A DNA stretch of 64,000 nucleotides, taken from contig CM056742.1 in assembly GCA_029851415.1 (NCBI GenBank), positions 192,406,814 to 192,470,813 of the forward strand, given 5' to 3'. Below, in pieces: positions 20,215 to 31,039 of the stretch. A program made the position numbers and the translations under genes. How positions within the stretch are numbered: position 1 is the stretch's first letter; every line of letters starts with the position of its first letter. The notes under the pieces were generated by a model. The model did no database searches. It was not told the DNA's origin and was given only the letters and a program-made list of their open reading frames with translations. The stretch comes from Eretmocerus hayati (Eukaryota > Arthropoda > Insecta > Hymenoptera > Aphelinidae).

Positions 20215-21195
20215 TGGAAGATCGATGGATCAGTTGTAGTGGTAGATATGGGGGGAAAATTGATTTTAGATGGAATTTTCATCGTATATTTTGATTCATT
20301 TTTTTGAATCACACTTCTAGGGTGATTAAGATGATCGAGTGTCTAGTTTTTTTGAGAAAAAACAATCATTTGATCGAGTCGGAAATTTGATACAGTTGGT
20401 TTATAGATGATAGAAACGGAGAGCTGGGGAAAAATTTTGCTTTTTGAAAGGAAAACTGGGTTTCAATCAGGTTTAAAAGGAACTGAATCGAATTCGATTT
20501 CAACTAACTGATGTAGAATGCTGGAAAAATATCCTCTCTAGTCCATTAAAAGGTGGATAAATTAGTGGTAGAGGGAGATATGAGCAAAGAACGAATTTTA
20601 CATGAAATTTTCTACTCTTATTTTGAGTTATATTTACAAAATTCTCTTTTAGGGGAAATTAGATCACCTACACTAGGGTTTTCATGAAAGATATATCGTT
20701 TGGTTGGAGCGAAATTTTAATGTAGTTGATGATGCAGAGATTATAAAAATGGAGTCTTTTCGGAGAATTTGGATTTCTCGAGAGTAAATTTAATTCTGAC
20801 TGTATTGAAGCGAATTTTGAAGAAATTCAGTACCAACCAATCGATTTAGAATGGCGAAAAAGTATCAACGTAGCCTAATAAAATATAATGGATTAGTTTG
20901 AGGGGGAGATATGCGGTAAGTATGAATATTAACAAAAAATTAGAATATTCTGAGTTATTCATTTGAGGAAGCTATAATCAGGGCGATTCGGGCTATCTGA
21001 ACTGAGGTTTTTGTAAGCGAAGTCTGTACTTTAAATGAAACAGAATTTTTATACAATCGGTTTCAATATGCTCCAAACGGAGACTTCGTTGGAATTTTCC
21101 GTTTTTTCTAAAAATTTATGTTTATGGAGATTAAATGGAATTTCGGTATTAACTGATTGATAGATTAAGCCAAAAAACCATAGCCTAGGTAACCT
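20215..21195. repeat. Tandem repeat, period about 332 bp, three diverged units
   Basis: The marker gtagagggagatatga or a variant recurs near 20240, 20573 and 20905. The last unit ends at accatagcctaggtaa, which is also the end of homology with the block C insertion (50368). Confidence 0.6.
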
Positions 21196-22087
21196 ACAGT
21201 ACCGTCCAAAAGTTCTCGATGGGTCATCCCTCGAGTACTCTGACTTGCAACAGCGATAAGTCAAATTTTATGCGTTGTACAACATTTTTCAACAGAGCAT
21301 CTTAAAGAGCAGAGAAAATACTAACTTTTACTGGGTTTGGATGATTTTTATCGAATATTTTTGAAAGTCCTACATGCTGATGAAAAAATAGAAAATCTAA
21401 AAAATTTTTCCTTTCATTGAGACACCTGCAGTTTCAATACGAATAAAGATACGGCAATTCTGGCAAAAGCATCTTGTAGAGCTGGAAAAATGCCTCCACA
21501 TAATTCGTCCGTTTCGGTCAAAAGAAAAGAATTGAGCTCAAAGTTTGGCATTTTCACGAAACCACTCAACTTGTACCGACTGTAACTCTTACGAAAAGTC
21601 CGATAATCGACTTTCACCAGGAGTAAAATTGTAAGTTTTTCCAAGACCTTCAAATAAATTACTAGTATCGGCATAAAACGTCAATTATCACTTTTATAGT
21701 AGGAGCTAGGTCACTTCGAAGAAGGCCGAAAAATCGCTAGAATATGCTCTTAGAAGTTGCCATGCTGGATTATCGATGTCGGGTAATATTTTTTCAAAAG
21801 AACTAGTTTCAACAAAGAAAATGCGCCCAAGTCCGTTGAAAAATATTGGGTCTAGTCAGAGCTATAATTTTTCGAGAACAGGCTCGAAAGGGGTCGAAAA
21901 TGGGCCTTTTTGGGCCCTGGGGTCTACGGGAAGCCCCGAAAAAATAAAAAAAATTTTTTTTTGCCATATTTAAACATAGAACTGATGGAAAAAAATTGTT
22001 AGGGATTCTTTCCAGACCTCCCTGCTGGCGGCATTTGTCGAAATGCTCTGAAATGGCCCACATGCATCTCATGGCTTGCTTATCCGG

Positions 22088-22245
22088 GAACTCACAGCCA
22101 TCGAGTATTCAACCATTTGGTTGAAGTTTTCATTCACCCAACTGATGGAAGTTTTCATTCATGTTGAATTTTTCGTTCGACCACTGGTTGAATAAAAACT
22201 TCCACCAGTTGGTTGAAGTTTTTTGAATAAATTTCTCACAGTGTA
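22088..22245. repeat. Short-repeat patch with ggttgaagtttt words
   Basis: Four to five imperfect copies, in both orientations, of ccanttggttgaagtttt. The patch is bounded by tcacag on the left and ctcacagtgta on the right. Possibly a tiny foldback MITE nested in the 3.5-kb element. Confidence 0.4.
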
Positions 22246-22570
22246 TCTTTTAATGTTATGATTCTGATGTTGAACGTCTGCAAATCTGAGATCCCAATGT
22301 CTCGAGTGACAATGTATCGATTTTTACGATGACAATAGATTTCAAGTGAATTTTATTAAAAGCACAGAGATTTTGATGAAAACACGAATTTTTCTCACTT
22401 CAAACGTTGTCCTATCCTAGTTCTGATCACAGAATCGGGAAGGACAGACAATTTTAAATCGGTAACATGTCGTATGATATTTTTCAAGAAGCTATTTGAT
22501 GGCCAGAGTAGGGATTGAGATGGGTGAGAGGTTTTAACGACAATGGAACAAAAGGCGTCCTAACACTTTC

Positions 22571-22910
22571 TGTTTTGGTTGATATCTTGGACCCAAATTC
22601 ACTTATAAAATCCTTCTGATCTATAGATTTTGTAGTTCAGGACCCAATGACATATTTTTTTGATCTTACAGTGCCATATACATAGTTATCGATTGCGGGG
22701 GTCAATATGCCGTCTGAAGAGGATTTTGAGTTTGAAAAATCTCTTTTCGTCAAAAACTCAAACGTAGCTCTTCAGGGTAACCTTGAACGGAAATTTCAAT
22801 CACATTTTGAAAGTTTAAACAATTTTACGTAGATTACATGCACTGCACATTTTTTTCGAGGGCTATTTTGTAGCTAAAAACGAGCAACAAAAAAGTGTCA
22901 TGAAAGTATT
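22571..22910 (-). repeat. Right terminal inverted repeat (340 bp)
   Basis: Inverted counterpart of 19409-19745; the outer tip reads aatacttt inward. Confidence 0.75.
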
Positions 22911-24754
22911 ATTTCAGGCGTTAATGGGTTAAAGCCTAAAATTGCCCGCACGCCGATCTGAAACACATTAATCATCTCATAATCAGGCACAAAATTATTG
23001 CGTGGAAAAAATTTGCATGACAATTTGTCATTGACAAGATTCTGCTTAAAGAGATTATATTGCCCCATAAAAAATAACCGCACTAAAAAATCGCAGCAGC
23101 TCAATTTGTAGCAACTCACAAGATTTTCAAAAACTTCCAAAGTCAAACGGACGTGAAAGAAAATCGAAACACACCAGTACACCTCGCAACCTCGCAATCG
23201 AAACCACCGCACCTCGAGTCTAACCCCTAATTCACTTCACAGCGTCGCGCAAATGTCAACAAACAAGGCATGAAGCAGACCGATTTGCGCGCGCCTCCAG
23301 TTTGTAGGCAGCGGGGAGGGGTGAAGGGGCGGGAGGGCACGACCGGCCATATTGAAATTTTTTTCTTCCCAACCCTGTGATACACCTGTAACAAACTCAT
23401 AATATAAATGTATGTGTTACTATCTTATCATATATTTGCCGAGGAGAGAGTGATGGGACTTCACCCGTCACATAGTAAAACCGGTGCGAATTTTTTTCAG
23501 TTCGGCGGATCTTGAAGTTCTTACGCGTATTTGATACCTTGTTTTAAGACCTTCAAACCCCGTTTTTTGAGTAGAAAAACATCGATCTGGTAAATGCAAA
23601 ATTTGGAGGTAAATGGAAACAGTGGTTCGGACCGGCGAAAAGCTCCAAATGTAGTTGCACGGCGATAAAAACATATAAAAACGATTCCATGCACTTGATC
23701 GCCAATTTACATCGTTTCAAATGATGGGGGCAAGTTGCTCGGCAAGTTGTGTACACACTTTTGTGAACCCCTAGAAACTACTTTCTGGGAAATTTTAAAC
23801 AGCTCGCCTCCAGTTTATCAAAATTAGACGTCCTACAGCTCATTTCGAAGGTCTCGAGACAAGCTTCCGAACGGGTTGCAGTACGTTCGAAAATATTGAG
23901 ATGGGCCAAAGTTATTGAGAAATTGGCTTGATGAGGGTACCCTGCATTAGTTAAAATCACAAAACATGTATTCAATAACGGTGTGGTGCCTCGAAGTCTC
24001 ATTCATATATGATCAGAATTGGTTCGTTACTCCCATTGTTCCCATCTTAGAAATTGGTTATTCTAAGCTCAAAATTTCACTCAACATCTGGGAGACCTGT
24101 AATGCGACGCTCTGAATTTGAAGACTTGCTTCATCATACGACTATTATAAAACGTGTGATATGAGAGAAAAGTTTCCGATTCTATATTTATAGATATCGG
24201 GCTAGAGTAGTCTACACTCGAGCTCGGTGGTGTATCAGAGTTTCGAGAATCGCGTTTTGTTGTTGCTTGATGTGAATTTTCCTTCAAATCTGAGGCGAAG
24301 GTTTCTCTTGAAAATTCTAGCAACTGCCAAAAACAATTCTCAAAAAAGTCCACATTGAAATCCCTATTATGGATATGATTTCAATCTCAAACGAGTTCTC
24401 AAATATGTAATGCACACGCATTGCGAATGTCATCAAAATTTCCATGAACGAGTTGCTGTAGTTTGTTGAAGCAAGTTCCATCATCAAGCAAATGCATGCT
24501 CTAGAGCACACACGACCCACACACATACACACAGCAACAAGCGCGAGCATCAGGTCATAGTAAAAGTCGTTATACATAGCACATATATACAGCACCTAAT
24601 ATAATGGTGAGCATATATTCACTAATATAAAGTATAGCGTGGCACGCGGCGCCTGCGCATAACATAGCAAACGATCCCGTCAACTGAGAGCGTGTCCACA
24701 TGGATTCCCAATCACGGATTCACTCGCACAGCGCCGAAAGATGACTCCGTCGTC
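22911..24754. other. Stretch without supported genes
   Basis: A GC-rich purine-heavy patch (about 23285-23350, ggggaggggtgaaggggcgg) and a CA-rich patch (about 24510-24540) are the only compositional features. Minus-strand open frames of 67-104 codons (for example 22898-23212) show no recognisable domain. Confidence 0.45.
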
Positions 24755-25353
24755 AAAAATTCGTTTGAGCTTTTCTTACGAAATCAAAGAAACCCAGAAC
24801 ACAACGCGCCATTGATTGCGATTTTCACCAGCAACGAAGTGATGGATATCTAAATATTTCATTGCTCAAGTATCTATTGTGGATGGAAAAAGGGAGTACA
24901 ACTATTTTGTCGAATAAATTTTGAGTGATAGAGTAGGTGGTGTTGTGTCACGTGCCCTCAATGAGCCCATACATAGCTTGATATGATGATTAAACGACGA
25001 ATTTCTTCCGAATCTCGACTAATATTCTCAGATACTCTGAGTAACGAGATATAAAATTCTCTCTTAGTAGCTTCGAATGAATTGACCGTCGAGATTCGAA
25101 AGAAATTCGTCGTTTAATCATCATATCAAGCTATGTATGGGCTCATTGAGGGCACGTGACACAACACCACCTACTCTATCACTCAAAATTTATTCGACAA
25201 AATAGTTGTACTCCCTTTTTCCATCCACAATAGATACTTGAGCAATGAAATATTTAGATATCCATCACTTCGTTGCTGGTGAAAATCGCTATCAATGGCG
25301 CGATGTGTTTTGGGTTTCTTTGATTTCGTAAGAAAAGCTCAAACGAATTTTTT
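24755..25353. mobile_element. 599-bp foldback, arms about 265 bp
   Basis: Left arm 24755-25019 and right arm 25088-25353 are inverted copies with few mismatches (words ttcgtttgagcttttcttac and atcatcatatcaagctatg). The loop is about 68 bp. No ORF. A transcript across it would fold into a long near-perfect hairpin. Confidence 0.85.
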
Positions 25354-27483
25354 CTCATTTCATGAGAAACAGCATCACCATACTTTCAAAAGGTGAACCT
25401 TTGTAAGGTGTGTCTGTAACTCAATTTTAACCGTGACTTGTGCGTAGCAAAGCTGTTTTTCATCTAGCCAAGTCAATGCTTGAGCTTGGAGTTGGGATAT
25501 ATGGATCCCTTTATTGCCGCGCACGGCATTTCACGAGTTGTCACCTCATCCCAATAGTTCCGGGAGCGGATATAAGTTCAATTTGGACCTGAGATTACCA
25601 AAAATGCTCAAAAACTCCTCACCGTGGCTTCGTGGCACGTCCTGAATTGGAGGTGCACATTTCAATCGTGTAGTTTACCAAGATGTTCATTCGATCCCGG
25701 TTTCGCACCTCTCAAACATCAAAATTGGGTTATGGAAGGGTAATATTACGTTCAAATCGAGTGTCAAGTCTCACTTTAGTATACTTGGAACATAGCCGAC
25801 ATTTTGTCCTAGAATTTTGTACAATATACAACTAGGAAAGTTGTCCCCTGTCGTGGGAATGATTTGTGAATAGCAATGTTGAGCCGACGTAATAAGTGAA
25901 GATATTGAGCCATATTCCGATATCGAGAGATCTCACCTCTAGAGAGTATTCTCGAAAGGTATATATAACAACCACTAACTCTCGACTTTCCTAGAGGCTC
26001 AAGCTTGGATCTTGTTCATTTGGTGAGTAAGCCAGGTAAAAACTTTTCCAGTGAGATTTGACGATGCCTTTACTGTGACACGCAAACACAAATGTTTACC
26101 ATTGAAAAAGCTATATAGAAAATCTTGTCCAAAGTACCATATATCTACGGTGACGGTGATTTCTATAATCCTTCTGAATTGCATCACATCATTATCATCC
26201 ACCATTTTGAGGTGGAATTTTACGAGAAATACATTGAAATAGTCAGAGCTGAGCCATGAAATGTCTGTTTCGTGGTAATAACAATTCTCTGGAAGAGAAG
26301 ATCAATTACCGCACATTTTTCAAGAGTCATGAAATGAATGACCGAAAAACTGGGAAGGCATGAGTGTCCAATCTTTGTTGATGTGGCATTCATAAAGCTG
26401 TTATCTTGGAAATAAGATAGATGAATTGATGCATAATTTTAAAGATTTTCCTCACATGTTTTCATTCCAACATGAATTTTTTGATCGATCTCGGAGGACA
26501 GAGGCAGTTAATGTGTAATGAGAATCACACAAAAAAATGAATTCGCACAAATGTTTTGGTTCTGACGGGACCAACCGATTTAATTTGATACTGGGAGTAC
26601 TGATACTGAGATATATGTCACTTCTCAAGGAATGATGATTTGATATTTCATTCGAAAAATCCAAAATAGAATATATGTTTCTGAAGATCAATTGACAACC
26701 GACATACTTTGCAGTTTCAATTCAGTTTAGGGTCTCATTTGTATCAGTCTTTCCTCACTTTCATTTACGACCGCTCAAGTCATCTATCGATTTTTTTTTG
26801 GATGCACTATATCAGTAATCCGTATTCGTATACACCGTGCACTATATAATTACCCTATACAAAACGAATTTCTTCTGGTAAGAAACGAATATTCTTGAAA
26901 ATGACACCATACCCGAGCGAGGAAAAAAATATCTAACTAATGAATATATACGCAAGGACATAGATAGCTATAGCATCGATGTTCGAGCGATGGTTACGAA
27001 CGATTTCCTTGACATATAACTCTTTTATGCCCAAAAATCGAACATGATGTCACCATAATGACTGATTGCTATATGACGTCAAGCAAGGGATTGTTTCGAA
27101 AACTATTCATCGTTTCTCGTTCAAAATTGATTGAAACGGTGTACACGCAGGAAAGTAGGCGGGAGATGGCGCAATGCGCTCGCAGCTGAAGATCATCCGC
27201 TCTCAACTCAAGTAAGCACGGGCCTCGCGTCGAATTTTTCACGTGCCGTGGCTGACGAGTCTCAGCGATGCCTGGCCAGAGTCGAGGTCCGAGTCCTCGC
27301 ACGGTACGGTCCATCAGAATCGAACGGTGACACTCGCACCAAGTTGGAGGTTCGTTCAGATCCTTCAATAACACATCTTATATTGATGATAAGAATAACA
27401 GATAACAATAACAATTGCAAATATTGGAAACTCTTCGGAGGGTCGATAAGTATGTGTCACTTATAAGGCTAACACCATAAGGA
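25354..27483. other. Stretch without supported genes
   Basis: Mostly AT-rich. A GC-rich island around 27140-27320 has a donor-like ctcaa|gtaagc near 27210 on the plus strand and could be a first exon of an unseen gene. The overlapping plus (27131-27466) and minus (27069-27374) open frames are probably by-products of its GC content. Confidence 0.4.
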
Positions 27484-27555
27484 AGTCGGCTGGTCGAGCG
27501 GTTAATCTTTTGCTCCATGAGCAAGAGGGCGTGAGTTCGAAACGTCCCGGCCAAA
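27484..27555 (+). tRNA. tRNA-like sequence, probably a pseudogene or SINE head
   Basis: It has an A-box-like tggtcgagcggttaa, an anticodon-like arm tttgc-tccatga-gcaag that would place CAT in the loop, and a B-box-like gagttcgaaac. The acceptor and T stems do not pair properly, so it is not a functional cloverleaf. I read it as a degenerate tRNA or a tRNA-derived SINE remnant. Confidence 0.35.
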
Positions 27556-28744
27556 GAATCATTTTTTGCTTCAACTAGTCTGTAAACATTCTCAGAATTC
27601 TTGACTTGGATCGCGAATTCATCTCAGCGGTTCTCAGAACTATTTTTTGGAAATTGTTATCCGTTGAAGGGATATGAATCTGTCGTAGATTTGTAGATAG
27701 CGTGGACGCAAATATCCAGAATACTCCTAACTTTGAGATCGGGATTGTAGAGTAGAACGGATTAAATGGTCTTTCGTATAACTACCGGGAACATTTATGG
27801 TCTCATAAATTTCTAAAAAACTGTTCCACGAATCGCTGACATAAATTCGAGATTCAAGCTCGAAAATTATGGGAATTTTTTTAGACTAATTGAAGAAAAG
27901 AAAATCTTGGCTGAAATGTAATTTAAACTCATGTGATGTCGGAGCCATCCTCGGTGAAAATTTTCTTCTTTTCGTCCACGAGACAAGAGAGAGCAGACCA
28001 TATCTCTCTTGAATCGGTTCCGGAAATACTCTCGTATTCTACAACTTTTTATTATCGGGCGATAAATGAAATATCTCGGTCGTTCACATCCATGGCACAA
28101 GTGGACGGAGCGCATTGATGGGGCAGCGTTCATTTTATTGCGTTATAGCGCAATTGTCTCGAGCGAGGCGACACGCTGAGGAAAGACATCACCATTCGTG
28201 ACCCGAATTCCATTCGACTTCCAGGGTGCATGAGAATCGAATGGAAATCGGACCCCAAAAACGTGATTAGATATTAACAAGCGAATGTAGCTGCGAGCGA
28301 TAAAATAAACCAATAGCACTCGGTATCATATACGTCGCATCACTTCTTGCCGCTCTCAAGAAAACCAAGAGACGGATGACGAAAGCCTCTGGTACAAAAA
28401 GAGCTCAAATCTATGCATTGAGCCGTTTACGACTTTCGGCACCAGCGGGCGACGGCAGCACGTATACGAAGCTATCGCATTTCCACTTTTCCGGGAAGTG
28501 AACGAACCCGGGAATGCCAATGAATATAATGAACACTACCAACTGGTCGTGGGTGGCCCTGGCCGATCATTGCCCTCGACCCACAAAAATTTCAAATTAA
28601 AAAAATATTATTATTTTATTTTATTTTATTTCATTGAGGAAAATCGAACGGGGACGAGGGCCCTATAAACATTAATATCATAGAGATTCCTTTACAATAT
28701 CTCAATTACTGGCTTAATGCTAATAAATCAAAGAAATATCAAAA
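27556..28744. other. Stretch without supported genes
   Basis: Moderately GC-rich between 28130 and 28590. Overlapping short frames on both strands near 27.9-28.1 kb; nothing recognised. Confidence 0.45.
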
Positions 28745-29148
28745 CAACATATCATCACTGGTAGAGACTAGAGCCACTTTCCTCCAATCAAATCTTTCTT
28801 TCAATTCATCCTAATGGTGGTGGTTTGACAATTTCTTACTAGCTAATTGTCGATGAAATGACCCGGAGTTTAGGTGAGATGAAGAGGTACAGGGGAATAT
28901 CGAAATAGAGAAAATATAACTGAGTTTAATTTGGTTTTCATGATGATTCACTAAAATCTCATATCATACTCAGTTATATTTTCTCTATTTCGATACTCCC
29001 CTGTACCTCTTCTACTCACCTAAACTCCGGGTCATTTCATCGACAATTAGCTAGTAAGAAATTGTCAAACCACCAGCATTAGGATGAATTGAAAGAAAGA
29101 TTTGATTGGAGGAAAGTGGCTCTAGTCTCTACCAGTGATGATATGTTG
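28745..29148. mobile_element. 404-bp foldback, arms about 180 bp
   Basis: Arms 28745-28924 and 28968-29148 are inverted copies with a few differences (words caacatatcatcactggtag and gaaatagagaaaatataact), with a loop of about 43 bp. No ORF. Confidence 0.85.
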
Positions 29149-29319
29149 ATTGTGACAAATCGGCTCAAAAAATACTCGACATGGTTTTCTTAGATCTCAT
29201 TCCCTCCTAGAGTTTAAACCATGTCGTATAGAATTTGAAGTTTTGATGTACTGGAGATGAATGGTTCTTTTCTAAACCTCATACTCGCCTAGTTTTACTT
29301 TTGAAAAAAAAGTGAATGA

Positions 29320-29334
29320 GGGGGGGGGGGGGGG
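29320..29334. repeat. G15 homopolymer
   Basis: Uninterrupted G run. Its exact length is easily misread by sequencing. Confidence 0.9.
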
Positions 29335-29810
29335 TCTCACTCCTTGGTTATAAAAATCCAAGGGTAACCACAAATTTTCCAAGCACTTGTCCTCACCGCA
29401 CTTGAGAATTTCTTACACACGGCTCCGTCATTTTCTCCATAAAAATACACTACTATCAGTGTATATTTTGTTCAGTTCAGTCTGGAGAGCCATGCAGCTA
29501 CAGGCAAGAGCAATATTGGAGCCGCGACGAACACACAAAACACAACAAAGCAGACGAATCTCTCCTCCCTATCCTTCTCGCATGGCGCTTTGATCTTTAC
29601 GTCACCTCTAGTCGTGGCTAGTTTCGAGTATCCACATCTGATGCAATAATTATAGAATCGAGAAATTCAGATAATTCGAAAATCCATTTATCCGCAATAA
29701 CAAACCAGCTGATCGGTGCCCGCGTTGCCCGGTACGCAGCAGACAGCCTGACAGCCTCATTTGCAGACTGCCGTCAACCGGACAGGAAGATCTTGCGCAC
29801 GCGCTTCTAT

Positions 29811-29833
29811 CTCTCTCTCTCTCTCTCTCTCTC
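29811..29833. repeat. CT dinucleotide microsatellite
   Basis: About 11.5 perfect CT units within a pyrimidine-rich stretch. Confidence 0.9.
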
Positions 29834-30310
29834 CCTTCCTCGACCATCTTACATACCCAATACATGTGTAGTAGAGATGTTTCGATATTTCTCGAGTCAA
29901 AGCACGGGGCTGGTGAAATCGAACTGAGATGTAAAACGAAGGCATGAATTTTGCGGTGCTGAATAAAACGCGTCCAGTGCTCGGATTGAGAAAATAATTG
30001 TACAGAACTCTGAATCGCTTCAGAAAGGCTTTGTTAAAGCATTGCAGAGCTCTATGAGCAACGTTAAGAGGTTAATAATCCAAGTAGAAAAAAAGTGTGA
30101 GGTTAAAAAACCCCAATTCAAAGTATCGATAGGCACAGCGCCTCGCTCGATTTTTCGTCTGCTCATACTCGCCTCTTGACCAATATATAGTGACTGAATA
30201 TAATAATTTTTAACACAAGATACACCCTAATAATCGCATGAAAGGGTTTAGAAAATAAGTTCATTCAAGAATATCTGTAACCTCTGAATATAGGAATATC
30301 ATAACCATCT

Positions 30311-31039
30311 ACATATCGACGCCTCTTACGAAGATAAACACATCCGCTAACGCCCACGAAGACTAACACGGGGGCCGAAGATTAGCATTTGCTTTGTTAC
30401 ATCCACGAGAATTAACACTTACTGTGTACGCCACGAAGATCAACACTTACGCCTCAGTGCCACGAAGATTATCTCTTACTGCTTAAGACCACGAAGAGTA
30501 ACACTTACTCCTCAAACTGCACGAAGATTAACACATTCGCGCATTGTTTTCTTGAAAGGACGAAGACTACGAGTATTTCGACTTAAGGCCACGAAAAGTT
30601 ACACATTCTCCTTAGCGGCACGAGAATGAACACATTCGTAGACTTCATTCTTAAAGGGACGGAGATTATAAGTACTTCGTTTTAAACGAAATACTCACAG
30701 TCTCCGTCCCTCCATGAATAAAGTCTATGGATGCGTTAATTTTCGTGCCGCTAAAGAGAATATGTTTTTTTCGTGGCCCTAAGACGAAATACTTGATCTC
30801 CGTCCCTTTGGACGAGAACGTGTACAAGTGTGTTATGGTCTTCATACCGTTCAGGGGTAAGTGCTAGTTTCATCGGCCATTGAGCAAAAAGTCTTAGTCT
30901 TCGTGCCCGTGAGGAGTAAGTGTTAGTCTTCGTGGACTTAACGAGAATGCGTTAATCTTCGTGTTCACAACGAATAAACGTTAATCTTCGTCAGTCTCAA
31001 GGAAAGAGGTGTGAATCTTTGTAAGAGGCGTCGATATGT
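30311..31039. mobile_element. 729-bp palindrome whose arms are arrays of about 31-bp degenerate units
   Basis: The tips acatatcgacgcctcttac (30311) and its complement (ending 31039) pair exactly; the centre is ttcgttt|aaacgaa at 30683/30684. The left arm holds about 12 units of the form (c)cacgaagattaacactta(c) plus 10-15 variable bases, and the right arm carries them inverted. No terminal duplication or ORF was recognised. Possibly a foldback transposon with internally repetitive arms. Confidence 0.75.

Larger units (their letters stand above)
19409..22910. mobile_element. 3.5-kb element with long terminal inverted repeats
   Basis: Left arm 19409-19745 and right arm 22571-22910 are inverted copies with few differences (words aatact, gacacttttttgttgctcg, gggtcaatatgccgtct on one strand or the other). 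The interior is AT-rich, with a ~332-bp tandem repeat and a short-repeat patch near 22.1 kb, and has no long ORF. A related core without these arms interrupts block C at 48817. No target duplication was recognised. It is a non-autonomous DNA transposon or giant foldback. Confidence 0.7.
29149..30310. other. Stretch without supported genes
   Basis: Contains a G15 run and a CT microsatellite, listed separately. A 68-codon plus frame at 29387 is unremarkable. Confidence 0.45.

Noticed and set aside
27131..27466. 111-codon plus frame in a GC-rich island
   Set aside because: A comparably long minus frame overlaps it and no domain is visible; a noncoding first exon or plain GC-rich DNA is as likely.
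30311..30680. Regular repeats with variable bases between, resembling a CRISPR array
   Set aside because: Units are degenerate, spacing is irregular, the array is mirrored in the second half, and the context is eukaryotic with no cas genes.
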